In this document: positions 8,715 to 17,078 of the stretch, in pieces | Layout of the letters: each line of letters begins with the position of its first letter | Position numbering within the stretch: position 1 is the first letter of the stretch | DNA from: CAWEHU01 sp963808965 | GTDB taxonomy: Bacteria; Pseudomonadota; Alphaproteobacteria; Acetobacterales; Acetobacteraceae | Reading direction: 5' to 3' | DNA: 64,000 nucleotides | NCBI GenBank assembly: GCA_963808965.1 | Contig: CAWEHU010000017.1 | Coordinates: forward strand, 1 to 64,000 | Translations under genes and position numbers: made by a program | Notes under the pieces: generated by a model | The model's database searches: none | The model's input: the letters and a program-made list of their open reading frames with translations, nothing else | Told to the model about the DNA's origin: nothing

Positions 8715-10508
8715 GATCCGCGTCAGGGCGACATCGAGGACGATGCCTCTAGCACGAAGCGGCGGTCGCTTTTTGCGATCGCGGGCAGTCTGCTGGCTGA
8801 GATCAGTCTTCCGAGGCTGCTCGCCTCCTGGATGACCCTGATTGGGATTCCCGGGCTTCTGCTCGGCCTTGCTCCGCTTGTCGCTTCAGGCTGGCTCGCC
8901 ACGGTTTCGCGGAAAATCGCGACCTCCTTCGCAGAGATCTCGTCCGTGGCGCTGTTGCTATTCGTGGTCGCTTTGGGTGCCCTGGGGGGCCGTCCGCTGT
9001 TTCGGTTGACCGAACGCAGTTTCTGGTCGCTCAACGCGCTCGCCGTCCAGCCCTGCTACGCCCTTTGCCGCGAAGCCATGCGACATCTTGCCGAACGGGC
9101 TCTGTCATCGCGAGCAACGGAGGCCGAACATGCCGCGTTGCGCGCGATGACGGCGGCAGCGGCCGGCGTTGCGATTGGCGTCCTCGCGTTAGGGCTTGTC
9201 CTGTTGGCGTGGCCCTTTTCGCGCTGGATCGGAAGCGCATCGGACTTAGCCTCGCCACTTCGGTTGGTTCTTCCGGCCGTCGCCAACAGCGTCGTGCTCT
9301 TGGGCTCCTATTTCGCCGCAGCGGCTCTCGTTTGGGGGATCGCGGACGCAACGATGGGGCAGCCGCGGGATCTGGACGAGTTCGACACTCTACCCGATGG
9401 CGGCCGGGTCTGGCGCGTTGCACACCTTTCGGATCTGCACGTCGTCGGAGAGAGGTACGGTTGGCGGATCGAGAGCGGCCGATCGGGTCCGCAGGGCAAT
9501 GACCGGTTGAGGCGGGCGCTCGCGCAGCTGGATGCATTGCACAGCGAGAACCCGCTCGATGTCGTCCTGATCACCGGCGACATGACCGATGCCGGCCGCT
9601 CGGCGGAGTGGGCCGAGTTCCTCGACGCGTTGGCGTTACACCCCCGGCTCGCGGAGCGGGTCTTGGTCGTGCCGGGAAACCACGATCTGAACGTCGTCGA
9701 TCGCGCCAATCCGGCGAGGCTCGACCTTCCGACGAGCCCGAGCAAGCGGCTACGCCAAGTTCGTGCTCTTGCCGCGATTGCCGCGCTGCAAGGGGAACGC
9801 GTCCGCGTCGTCGATCATGCCGCCGGCCACGTGGGCGGAACTCTCGCGGAGACACTTGCGCCGCGGCTAAGCACGATTACCAGGTTCGCTGATACGGGGA
9901 GCTTTCGTCTTTCGAGAAGTTTGGCGGATCTCTGGGCCGATGTCTTTCCGATGGTTTTTCCGCCGGACGGCGAGGACGGGCTCGGAATCCTTCTGCTGAA
10001 CTCGAACGCAGAAACGCATTTTTCCTTCACCAATGCACTCGGGATGGTCCCCGCCGCACAGGCGCGCGGGGTCGAGATCGCGGTCGCCCACTATCCACGA
10101 GCGAGCTGGCTCGTGGTCTTGCACCATCATCTCGTGGAATATCCTAGCCCCGCAACGGCCTTCTCTGAACGAATTGGCACGGCTCTGATAAATGGCAGCT
10201 GGTTCATCCGAAAGCTACAACGGCTCGCGGACCGGACGATTGTCATGCATGGACATCGGCACACCGATTGGATCGGCAAGTGCGGCGGGCTGGTGATCGT
10301 GTCGGCGCCGTCTCCAGTTATGGAGACGACAGACGAAGTCACCAGCTGTTTCTACGTCCACTCCATGGTGACCGGCGTCGACGGGAGACTGCGGCTCTTG
10401 TCGCCAAAACGCATCGACGTGGGCGGACAGCCCGTTGCCGATGCTGTCGGGAGTTCGTTGAGCACGAGTTCATGCGACCGACAGTCCGCAGTGGCAGGGC
10501 TGCCTTAA
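8700..10508 (+). CDS. Membrane-anchored calcineurin-like metallophosphoesterase
   Basis: A 602-residue protein. The first ~210 residues hold four to five hydrophobic segments (around residues 37-60, 75-95, 145-170 and 185-210). The rest is a metallophosphoesterase domain with the complete set of dimetal motifs: HLSDLH, GDMTD, PGNHD, LHHHL and HGHRH. Such proteins hydrolyse phosphodiesters or phosphomonoesters; the substrate is not predictable here. The membrane domain suggests action on a lipid-linked or membrane-proximal substrate. The ATG at 8700 is the first in frame and sits inside a repeated 13-mer. No partner gene is obvious; the next gene is a separate patatin 131 bp downstream. Confidence 0.85.
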   Translation: MKSIIDPRQGDIEDDASSTKRRSLFAIAGSLLAEISLPRLLASWMTLIGIPGLLLGLAPLVASGWLATVSRKIATSFAEISSVALLLFVVALGALGGRPLFRLTERSFWSLNALAVQPCYALCREAMRHLAERALSSRATEAEHAALRAMTAAAAGVAIGVLALGLVLLAWPFSRWIGSASDLASPLRLVLPAVANSVVLLGSYFAAAALVWGIADATMGQPRDLDEFDTLPDGGRVWRVAHLSDLHVVGERYGWRIESGRSGPQGNDRLRRALAQLDALHSENPLDVVLITGDMTDAGRSAEWAEFLDALALHPRLAERVLVVPGNHDLNVVDRANPARLDLPTSPSKRLRQVRALAAIAALQGERVRVVDHAAGHVGGTLAETLAPRLSTITRFADTGSFRLSRSLADLWADVFPMVFPPDGEDGLGILLLNSNAETHFSFTNALGMVPAAQARGVEIAVAHYPRASWLVVLHHHLVEYPSPATAFSERIGTALINGSWFIRKLQRLADRTIVMHGHRHTDWIGKCGGLVIVSAPSPVMETTDEVTSCFYVHSMVTGVDGRLRLLSPKRIDVGGQPVADAVGSSLSTSSCDRQSAVAGLP

Positions 10509-10639
10509 TTGCAGAATAATCACGATTATGCCTCCGGCAGCCTTGCCGTGATCTTATACTGCCTCACGGAGCGGTGCATTCTACGTGAGCGCGCCGCTGC
10601 GGTTGCTCCACGGCTTCCTGCACCGGATCGGGAACGAAA

Positions 10640-11683
10640 ATGGCCCTCAGGGAGATCGAAATGCCGCATCGCGAGCCTGTTCTCGTTGACTTCGCCCTTC
10701 AAGGCGGAGGCTCGCACGGGGCCTTTACCTGGGGTGTTCTAGACCGGCTGCTGCAGGAGCCCTGGCTTCGCATCGACGGAATGTCGGGCACCTCGGCCGG
10801 CGCAATGAATGCAGCGGTTCTGGCCGACGGTCATTCGGCAGGCGGCGCCGAGGGCGCGCGCGCCGCTCTTGAGAACTTCTGGCGTCGCGTCGCCGAGGCC
10901 GCTTCGCTCAGCCCCTTGCGGCGCGGCCCACTCGACGTGTTGCTGGGCCGTTGGACGCTGGACAATTCGCCCGTCTATATTGCTATGGACCTGATGGCGC
11001 GGCTGGTCTCGCCCTATCTCTTGAATCCCGGAGGCTCTAATCCCTTGCGGGACATATTAGCGAAGACCGTGGACTTTGAACGGCTGGGACGGGCGCCGAT
11101 CAAGGTGTTCGTCACGGCGACCAACGTGCGCACCGGCCGCGGTCGGGTGTTCCGCAACAATGAGATCACGCCAGACGTCCTCCTCGCCTCCGCTTGCCTG
11201 CCCACCATGTTCCATGCTGTCGAGATCGAGGGGGAAAGCTATTGGGATGGCGGCTACTCCGGGAATCCGACGATGACGCCCTTGATCCGGGAATGCACGT
11301 CTAGCGACGTGATCCTGGTGCAGATCAATCCGGTCGAACGGCCCGGCACGCCTCGCAGCGCCCGCGAGATCCTCAATCGCCTCAACGAGGTTTCGTTCAA
11401 CGGCGTCCTGCTGAAGGAGCTTCGCATGATGGCGCTATTGCGGCGGATTGCCCCGCGGGGCGCCTCCGAGGGCGCGCAATGGGCAGGGATGCGCATCCAC
11501 CGGGTCACGAGCGAGGTGCTGCTGCCACTAGGCTCGTCATCGAAGCTCAACGCCGAGTGGGCCTTTTTGTCCATGTTGCGCGAGGAGGGACGCCGCGCGG
11601 CCGAAGACTTTCTGTTAGCGCACGGCGAGGATCTAGGACGACGTTCCTCCTACGATCTCGATGTCCTGCTGGAAGGCGTGTGA
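10640..11683 (+). CDS. Patatin-like phospholipase
   Basis: A 347-residue patatin-family lipid acyl hydrolase. The glycine-rich oxyanion loop (QGGGSHG, 22-27), nucleophile serine S52 in GTSAG and the dyad aspartate D203 in the DGG motif are all present. No signal peptide is visible, so it is probably cytoplasmic or membrane-associated. Preferred substrates are phospholipids or lipid esters. It belongs to the poly(hydroxybutyrate)-neutral bacterial patatin group that lacks extra domains. It sits alone between the metallophosphoesterase and a Rap1a-like gene. Confidence 0.88.
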   Translation: MALREIEMPHREPVLVDFALQGGGSHGAFTWGVLDRLLQEPWLRIDGMSGTSAGAMNAAVLADGHSAGGAEGARAALENFWRRVAEAASLSPLRRGPLDVLLGRWTLDNSPVYIAMDLMARLVSPYLLNPGGSNPLRDILAKTVDFERLGRAPIKVFVTATNVRTGRGRVFRNNEITPDVLLASACLPTMFHAVEIEGESYWDGGYSGNPTMTPLIRECTSSDVILVQINPVERPGTPRSAREILNRLNEVSFNGVLLKELRMMALLRRIAPRGASEGAQWAGMRIHRVTSEVLLPLGSSSKLNAEWAFLSMLREEGRRAAEDFLLAHGEDLGRRSSYDLDVLLEGV

Positions 11684-11779
11684 TGCGCTAGGCTCCTCCG
11701 GAGCGATGCGCAGCGAGGCTCATCTCGGGGGCCGAGTGGCATCGGCCGCGATCTATCGTCAATGTCAGGGAAGGCAGTC

Positions 11780-12166
11780 ATGATACGCAAGACATCGGCC
11801 ATTGCCGGATTTTTGGCGCTTGCGCCCTGTGCGGGACAGGCCGCCACCGAAGCCAATTTTGGTGTCAACACGACGGCCGACCTCGTGGAACTCTGTGACG
11901 CGAAGCCCGATAACGCGATGGGCATCGCGGCCGTCAATTTCTGCCAAGGCTTTGCGCAGGGCGCGGTCCTCGTGGAGATGCAGAACCAGGGCACCTCGCG
12001 GGACCTGAAGCTCTTCTGCCTGCCCAACCCGCTGCCTACCCGCAATGAAACGCTCAGGGAGTTCGTCCAGTGGGCGAGGGCATCGCAGGACCGCATGATG
12101 GAAGCGCCCACCAACGGCCTGGTCCGCTTTCTCGCGGAACGCTTCCCTTGTCCGAAGACGCGTTGA
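11780..12166 (+). CDS. Rap1a/Tai family immunity-type protein
   Basis: A secreted protein of 128 residues starting at the ATG at 11780 (MIRKTSAI); an earlier in-frame ATG is at 11762. It has a signal peptide ending near AGQAA and a small helical domain with conserved cysteines (VELCDAK, VNFCQGF, LFCLP, FPCPK) typical of the Rap1a/Tai family. The founding members protect Serratia from its own type VI amidase effectors, but most genomic members lie far from any T6SS, as here, and their job is unknown. It is followed 22 bp later by a glycine-zipper lipoprotein. Confidence 0.7.
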   Translation: MIRKTSAIAGFLALAPCAGQAATEANFGVNTTADLVELCDAKPDNAMGIAAVNFCQGFAQGAVLVEMQNQGTSRDLKLFCLPNPLPTRNETLREFVQWARASQDRMMEAPTNGLVRFLAERFPCPKTR

Positions 12167-12188
12167 TCGAATTCCAGAGGGGGTCCGA

Positions 12189-12473
12189 ATGAGAAAGCTT
12201 CTGCTGGTTGCCGCGGTCGCTCTTCCGGCCGCTGGCTGCGCAGACCTGAATCCGACGCAGCAACGTGCATTGACGGGAACGGTTGGCGGGGCGGGCATCG
12301 GCGCGGTCGCCGGCGCGATCGGCGGCAACGCGGGCCTGGGAGCGGCGGTCGGGGCCGGAGCCGGCCTTCTCGGCGGGCTTATTTTCGATCAGCACAAAAG
12401 GGCCGAGGACAGAGCCTTTCAAGAGGGTTATGCCGCCGGCCGCCGGGGTGGCTCCCCAAGGCCGCCGCAGTAG
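12189..12473 (+). CDS. Glycine-zipper lipoprotein
   Basis: A 94-residue lipoprotein with signal and lipobox LPAAGC (Cys at about residue 17). A glycine zipper of repeated G/A residues follows (GGAGIGAVAGAIGGNAGLGA), then a hydrophilic tail, EGYAAGRRGG. Such YMGG/SlyB-like zippers insert in or associate with the outer membrane and support envelope integrity. A ribosome-binding GAGGGGG stands a few bases before the ATG. It is probably co-transcribed with the Rap1a-like gene. Confidence 0.8.
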   Translation: MRKLLLVAAVALPAAGCADLNPTQQRALTGTVGGAGIGAVAGAIGGNAGLGAAVGAGAGLLGGLIFDQHKRAEDRAFQEGYAAGRRGGSPRPPQ

Positions 12474-12483
12474 AACGCGCAAA

Positions 12484-12506
12484 GGCCCGGGCGCAAGGCC
12501 CGGGCC
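12484..12506. terminator. Hairpin terminator between convergent genes
   Basis: A perfect 9-bp GC stem (GGCCCGGGC / GCCCGGGCC) with a 5-nt loop lies 10 bp after the glycine-zipper gene and before the convergent small-protein gene. No strong T tract follows, so it may act with Rho or in both directions. Confidence 0.55.
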
Positions 12507-12525
12507 GTTCCGGAGCGGCGCCACC

Positions 12526-12621
12526 CTAACCCGCGACGCGCAGCAGCGCGAAGACGGCCGCCATCAGGATCACGATCACGGCCGTGACCAGCACCAGCCG
12601 GTCGGCTAGCAGACGGCGCAT
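12526..12621 (-). CDS. 31-residue single-pass membrane peptide
   Basis: A small gene. The peptide begins MRRLLADRLVLV, continues through a hydrophobic stretch (VTAVIVILMAAVFALL) and ends RVAG. A basic/arginine N-terminus followed by one hydrophobic helix predicts a single-pass, N-in membrane peptide. The ATG at 12621 lies 11 nt after the stop of the ferric-reductase-like gene, with a strong GGGAGG located 6 nt before it, so it is probably translated from the same message. No homolog is recognised. It could be a subunit or regulator of the flavocytochrome. Confidence 0.6.
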   Translation of the reverse strand: MRRLLADRLVLVTAVIVILMAAVFALLRVAG

Positions 12622-12632
12622 CGGCGGCCTCC

Positions 12633-13970
12633 CTAGACGAAGCTATAGCGTTCGGAATGATACTTCGACAATGGCACGCTCAGCTTACCGAGCGCGGTCT
12701 CGATTGCGTCCATCATCACGTCCGGCCCGCAGATGAAATACTCGTGGTCGGCGTAGGGCGGTGGCAGGTGGCGCTTGAGCAGCTCGGCGTTGATGAAGCC
12801 CCTTTCGCCCGTCCAGGCTTCCGAGGGGTTCGATAGCACGTGGACGACGGTCAGCTTGAGCCGCGGTGTCAGCGCATCCAGTTCCTCGCGGAACGTGATC
12901 GAATCCCAGTCGCGGCTGCCGTAGAGCAGGAGCACCGGCCGTCGGTCGCCGCGGTCGGCGAGGGTGCGGAGGATGCTTATCATCGGCGTGATGCCGACGC
13001 CACCGGCGATCAGCACGTGCATGTCCGCCGGGTTGCGGTCGATGGTGAACGCGCCGTACGGCCCGTCAAGATAGACGCGCTGCCCGACGGGCACCCTGCC
13101 GATGACGCTGGTGAAGTCGCCGAGATTGCGGATCGTCATCTCGACGCCCCCGTGAGCGCCGGCGGCACTGGACGAAAACGAGAACGGATGCCCGGTGATC
13201 TTGAAGGGACTGCCGAACACCGTCAGCCAGCCGAACTGGCCTGGGCTGAACCGGAAGCCGGAGTGACCGTCCGGCTGCATCGCTAAGGTCCAGGCATCGC
13301 CGCGTTCCTGGCGCAGCTCGGATACACGATATGGCCGACGAAGCATGAAAAGCGGCTTTACGATCCGCACGTAAAGCAGCAGCCCAATCCAGAAAATCGT
13401 CAGACCGATCCACAGCGCCCGCTTCCAGGGCGCATCCAGATAGAAGCCCCAACCAACCATATGCAGCAGCCCCGCCGCGACCGCGACGACCGCCAGCACG
13501 ATATGGGTAACGTGCCACGTTTCATATCGGATATTCAACTTCACACGCCACAGCGCCATCGCCACTAGCGCGATCAGCGAATACGTCGACAGCGCGGCAA
13601 GGCGGGCGCGCCACGGCGCCGTGATGGAGTTGAGCAGCGCGAGCAGTTCCGGCCGGACAATGAACAGAATGAGCGGGTGCGCTACCACGAGGCCGACCGC
13701 GACGAGCGAGAGCTGCCGGTGAAAATGGTAAATGACGTCCTCGCCCCAAGGGTCAGTGACGTACCGGAAGCGTGCCGTGAGGCCGAATTGCAGGCCCATG
13801 ATCGCCAGGCCCGCGTAGCCGAGCGCGACCGAGAACTCCGTCCAGAAATCGCGCGCCGGCGGCAATGGCCCGACCAGAAGAGCGAACAGCGGGGCGAGGA
13901 TGAAGAACAGATAGACGATGATCCAGACGGTCCCGCGCAAGGGGTAGGGAGATTGCATGAATTGCCTCAT
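12633..13970 (-). CDS. Ferric-reductase-like transmembrane flavoprotein (NOX/FRE type)
   Basis: A 445-residue protein. The N-terminal half has about six membrane helices with haem-ligand-type histidines (HFHRQLSLV, VVAHPLILF, ETWHVTHIV, GLLHMVGW). An FAD-binding domain follows (HPFSFSSSA), then a C-terminal NAD(P)-binding domain with AGGVGITPMISILR and the family-final YFICGPDVMM. Electrons would pass from NAD(P)H through FAD and haem to an acceptor on the other side of the membrane, such as ferric iron or oxygen. The start at 13970 places MRQFMQSPYP just before the first helix. The 31-residue membrane peptide gene follows. Confidence 0.85.
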   Translation of the reverse strand: MRQFMQSPYPLRGTVWIIVYLFFILAPLFALLVGPLPPARDFWTEFSVALGYAGLAIMGLQFGLTARFRYVTDPWGEDVIYHFHRQLSLVAVGLVVAHPLILFIVRPELLALLNSITAPWRARLAALSTYSLIALVAMALWRVKLNIRYETWHVTHIVLAVVAVAAGLLHMVGWGFYLDAPWKRALWIGLTIFWIGLLLYVRIVKPLFMLRRPYRVSELRQERGDAWTLAMQPDGHSGFRFSPGQFGWLTVFGSPFKITGHPFSFSSSAAGAHGGVEMTIRNLGDFTSVIGRVPVGQRVYLDGPYGAFTIDRNPADMHVLIAGGVGITPMISILRTLADRGDRRPVLLLYGSRDWDSITFREELDALTPRLKLTVVHVLSNPSEAWTGERGFINAELLKRHLPPPYADHEYFICGPDVMMDAIETALGKLSVPLSKYHSERYSFV

Positions 13971-14134
13971 CCTTCATGATGGCGCATCATTCGTGTCTCC
14001 GCGCAAACATGTGCGGTGGCGAGGGCCGATCGGCTAGCGGCGCCGGCGCGCACGCTGACCTCCCGCCATCCTGAAAAAGGGTCCGCTGAGGGGTCCGCGG
14101 ATTTGCGCGACGCACCTTGAGATCGGCCAGGTTT

Positions 14135-14206
14135 TGCCGGGTGGAGGATTTGAACCCCCGACCTTCGGTTTACAAAACCGCTGCACTACCGCTGTGCTAA
14201 CCCGGC
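14135..14206 (-). tRNA. tRNA-Thr (anticodon UGU)
   Basis: On the minus strand a full cloverleaf is readable: a 7-bp acceptor GCCGGGT/ACCCGGC, a D arm GCAC/GTGC, an anticodon loop with TGT between GCGGT and ACCG, a 5-nt variable loop and a T arm with TTCAAAT. The discriminator is A at 14135; CCA is not encoded. The rest of the interval 13971-14385 holds only the upstream regions of the reductase and degP genes; I see nothing else in it. Confidence 0.93.
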
Positions 14207-14385
14207 CCGCCTCGAGCGGCCGGACCAAGTAGCGCAAACCAGGGCTCCCGTCGAGGCCGCCCCTCCGAATGACCGCGCTTTAACCGTAGCGCCAGGGGAA
14301 CGTTCATCCGGCCATCCGCATGTTCCTCCTTGTCGACGGGGCCGATCCGGAACCGTCCTGCTCAATCGCACGAGAGGGAGAGACC

Positions 14386-15894
14386 ATGAGAATTTCGTAT
14401 CAGGCCAGCGGTGGCGGGCATCGCATCCGCCGCACGGCGCTGGCCGCCATGCTGCTGGCGGGCACCACGCTCGGCGGCTTCGCCATCGGACATATCGGCC
14501 TCGCCCAGGCCGAGGACACGAACCACGCCCAGCCCGTCAACCCGCCCAGCGCCACAACCTCGGCCGCGCACCTGCCCGACTTCTCGGAACTCGTAACCCA
14601 GGTAAAGCCGGCCGTCGTCTCGATCACCAGCAAGCTGAAGGCCGAACCGGCCGAGATGGAAGGGCCGATGCCGTTCCCGTTCGGCCAGATGGTTCCCGGC
14701 CAGCAGCGCGCCATCGAAGCCCGCGGCTCCGGCTTTATCGTCGATCCCAACGGCATCGTCGTCACCAACAACCATGTCGTGAAGGACGCGAAATCCGTCA
14801 CGGTCGTTCTCGATGACGGGACCCAGCTGCCGGCAAAGGTCGTCGGCACCGATCCGCGCACCGATCTCGCGGTGCTGAAGGTCGATGCCGGCCGGAAGCT
14901 GCCCTACATCCAGCTCGGCGACTCGAGCACGATCCGCCCCGGTCAGTGGGTGGTCGCGATGGGCAACCCGTTCGGGCTCGGCGGCTCGGTCACGGCGGGC
15001 ATCGTCTCAGCCGAGGGTCGCGACATCGGCGCCGGCCCCTACGATCAGTTCATCCAGATCGACGCGCCGATCAACCAGGGCAACTCGGGCGGCCCGCTGT
15101 TCACTCAGGACGGCAAGGTGGTCGGGGTGAACACCGCGATCCTCTCGCCGAGCGGCGGCAGCATCGGGATCGGGTTCGCGATCCCCTCCAACACCGTGAA
15201 GACCGTGGTCGCCGAGTTGGAACAGACCGGACACGTCACGCGCGGCTATCTCGGCGTGGAGGCGCAGACCGTCGCCGACGCGATGTCGAAGGCGCTGCAC
15301 CTCGACCAGAAAGGTGGTGCGCTGATCGCGGGCGTGCAGCCCGACTCGCCGGCAGCCAAGGCAGGCATCGAGCCGGGCGACGTCATCGCTTCGGTGAATG
15401 GGCAGAAAGTCGCCAATCCTCGCGACCTGGCGGTCGATGTGGCGAACGTGAAACCGGGCGACACGGCGAAACTCGATGTCGTCCGCAATGGCGAGCACCA
15501 GACCGTTACCGCGACGGTCGGGCAGATGCCGAACGAGGAGCAGGTGGCCAGCGCGGGCGCGACCGACGAAGCGCCGGGTCAGCCTCGGTTAGGGCTCGCG
15601 CTCTCGCCGATCTCGCCCGACATGCGCGGCCAGCTTGAGCTGCCGAAGGGCACGAAGGGCGCCGTGGTGGCGCAGGTGCAGCCTGGATCGCCGGCCGATC
15701 AGGCCGGACTCCGCGCGGGCGACGTGATCGTGGGGGTCGGCACGCATCCCGTGACCTCGCCCGAGGATGCCGTGCGCGCCATCCGTTCGGCCGCCAAGGA
15801 TACCGATCAAGCCGTCGCGCTGCGCATCGTGCGTGACGGAAAGCCGCGTTTCGTGGCCGTGACTCCGGCCAAGCCCGCCGAGAACCAGGGCTGA
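14386..15894 (+). CDS. degP: Do family serine endopeptidase (DegP/HtrA)
   Basis: A periplasmic HtrA-type protease/chaperone of 502 residues, starting at the ATG at 14386 behind a GAGGGAGAG ribosome site; an earlier in-frame ATG at 14320 lacks one. The signal sequence runs to about QAEDT (residue 43). The trypsin-like triad is H130 (TNNHVV), D160 (RTDLAVLKV) and S234 (GNSGGPLF). Two PDZ domains follow, at about 270-365 and 395-500. It degrades or refolds misfolded envelope proteins. It is monocistronic by context, with hairpins after the stop. Confidence 0.92.
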   Translation: MRISYQASGGGHRIRRTALAAMLLAGTTLGGFAIGHIGLAQAEDTNHAQPVNPPSATTSAAHLPDFSELVTQVKPAVVSITSKLKAEPAEMEGPMPFPFGQMVPGQQRAIEARGSGFIVDPNGIVVTNNHVVKDAKSVTVVLDDGTQLPAKVVGTDPRTDLAVLKVDAGRKLPYIQLGDSSTIRPGQWVVAMGNPFGLGGSVTAGIVSAEGRDIGAGPYDQFIQIDAPINQGNSGGPLFTQDGKVVGVNTAILSPSGGSIGIGFAIPSNTVKTVVAELEQTGHVTRGYLGVEAQTVADAMSKALHLDQKGGALIAGVQPDSPAAKAGIEPGDVIASVNGQKVANPRDLAVDVANVKPGDTAKLDVVRNGEHQTVTATVGQMPNEEQVASAGATDEAPGQPRLGLALSPISPDMRGQLELPKGTKGAVVAQVQPGSPADQAGLRAGDVIVGVGTHPVTSPEDAVRAIRSAAKDTDQAVALRIVRDGKPRFVAVTPAKPAENQG

Positions 15895-15924
15895 CACACG
15901 GAACGCCGGGCCAGCGGTTCGCGC

Positions 15925-15963
15925 GGGGCACGTTGCCCCGAGGCGAGCCGCGCCGGGCGGCTC
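15925..15963. terminator. Tandem hairpins between convergent degP and a small gene
   Basis: Two adjacent stems, GGGGCA/TGCCCC (15925-15939, 3-nt loop) and GAGCCG/CGGCTC (15945-15963, 7-nt loop), occupy the 72-bp gap between convergent genes. They look like a bidirectional terminator, though no long T run is present. Confidence 0.45.
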
Positions 15964-15966
15964 CCT

Positions 15967-16191
15967 TCAGGCATGGCCGACCGGCGTGAGCGTGTCCTGG
16001 CCGGTGATGCGCACCACGGCGGCGAGCAGCCGCAGCGCCTCGGGACCGCCGCGATCGGTCAGGCTGCCAAACTCCATCTCGCTGGCCAGCACCTCCGCCT
16101 GATCGGCGATGCTCAGGGCGGCGTGCTGCAAAGCCTCGCGCGAGAGGGTCAGCTGAAGATCGTCGGAGAGTAGGTTCCAGTCGGAAAGCAT
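15967..16191 (-). CDS. Small hypothetical protein, 74 aa
   Basis: A 74-residue soluble helical protein (MLSDWNLLSDD ... TPVGHA). The start at 16191 has AGGA seven bases upstream, which is why I choose it rather than the longer frame that runs up to 16770. The composition (acidic N-half, repeated leucines) suggests a small helical bundle. I do not recognise the family. It is downstream of the hydratase on the same strand with a 90-bp gap, so it may have its own promoter. Confidence 0.55.
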   Translation of the reverse strand: MLSDWNLLSDDLQLTLSREALQHAALSIADQAEVLASEMEFGSLTDRGGPEALRLLAAVVRITGQDTLTPVGHA

Positions 16192-16280
16192 GCTGCTGTT
16201 CCTGCTCTGGCCATTTTGGCGATGTGGGCCTGCCGCGAAGGTCCGTATCCCGCGGTCGAGCCCATCATGCGTGTTCTTGT

Positions 16281-17078
16281 TTAATTCCGGGTTGCTGAGA
16301 ACGTTAACAGAACAAATGGGAGTGGCGGAAACTCTACTTCCACTCGTGCCGGCCCCGATAACCATACCGGAGGGGTCACGCTTCCGAGCAAGACGATCTG
16401 CCCCGCCCGCAGACCGCCGAATGCCGCTGCCACCTCCGAGCCGGCCAGCCACGCCAGGCATTGGAACGGATGGCCGAGCAGGTCGGACGCGACTCCCTCG
16501 TCTCGGACGTGACCGTCCACGGTGATACGACCCGGCAGCGCCGCAATATCGAGCCCGCGCCAGTCCTCCGTACCCCGCTCGCCCAGGACCGCGCCGGCAT
16601 GGAACACTTGGTCCGCGATCAGGGTGGCCGTCCCGAGCCGGGCCAGGTCGCCGTAGCGGTTCTCGACGATCTCGATCGCCGCCATGAGGTCGCCCACGGC
16701 CTCGGTCGCCTGTTCCAAGGTGCACGGGGCGGGCGGCAAGTCGCGAGCGAGACGCACGGCCAACTCGCACTCCACGCCGGGATGGACGAACGCGTTGTAG
16801 GGCACGGACGCTCCGCTCGCATGCAGCCCGCTGACGGCCATGAACCCGGCAGCCGGCCCGCTCAGACCCAAGTATTCCTGCATCCGCTGGGCTGTAGCGC
16901 CGATCTTGAAACCGGCCGGTTGCCCAGCGCCCGTCCGTTCTGCCAAAGCGCGTTGCACGGCGGCGCCTTCCGCCTGGGTGCGCGGCGCGACCCCTTCCGG
17001 TAGACCCGTCAGCTTCTCGCGCCGCGCGCGTGCATCTTGCAGCGCATCTGCCGCGCGCCCCGGGTCGAAATCGCTCAT
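16281..17078 (-). CDS. 2-keto-4-pentenoate hydratase / fumarylacetoacetate hydrolase family
   Basis: A 265-residue FAH-superfamily protein of the 2-oxopent-4-enoate hydratase (MhpD) or oxalocrotonate decarboxylase type. Motifs include GFKIGATAQRMQEYLG, the metal-ligand region VECELAV and AIEIVENRYGD, and late GQIVLLGSVTPP. It would add water to a 2-hydroxydienoate in aromatic meta-cleavage or a similar route. The ATG at 17078 overlaps the rlmB stop by four bases (ATGA), so translation is probably coupled, although the two functions are unrelated. No other meta-cleavage gene is in the window. Confidence 0.82.
   Translation of the reverse strand: MSDFDPGRAADALQDARARREKLTGLPEGVAPRTQAEGAAVQRALAERTGAGQPAGFKIGATAQRMQEYLGLSGPAAGFMAVSGLHASGASVPYNAFVHPGVECELAVRLARDLPPAPCTLEQATEAVGDLMAAIEIVENRYGDLARLGTATLIADQVFHAGAVLGERGTEDWRGLDIAALPGRITVDGHVRDEGVASDLLGHPFQCLAWLAGSEVAAAFGGLRAGQIVLLGSVTPPVWLSGPARVEVEFPPLPFVLLTFSATRN

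Noticed and set aside
11780..12166. Rap1a-like gene as evidence for a type VI secretion locus
   Set aside because: No T6SS structural or effector gene lies in the window; the family is often found alone.
14290..14330. GGAAC...TT arrangement upstream of degP as an EcfG-type promoter
   Set aside because: The -10 CGTT is missing at the right spacing, so the match is no better than chance.
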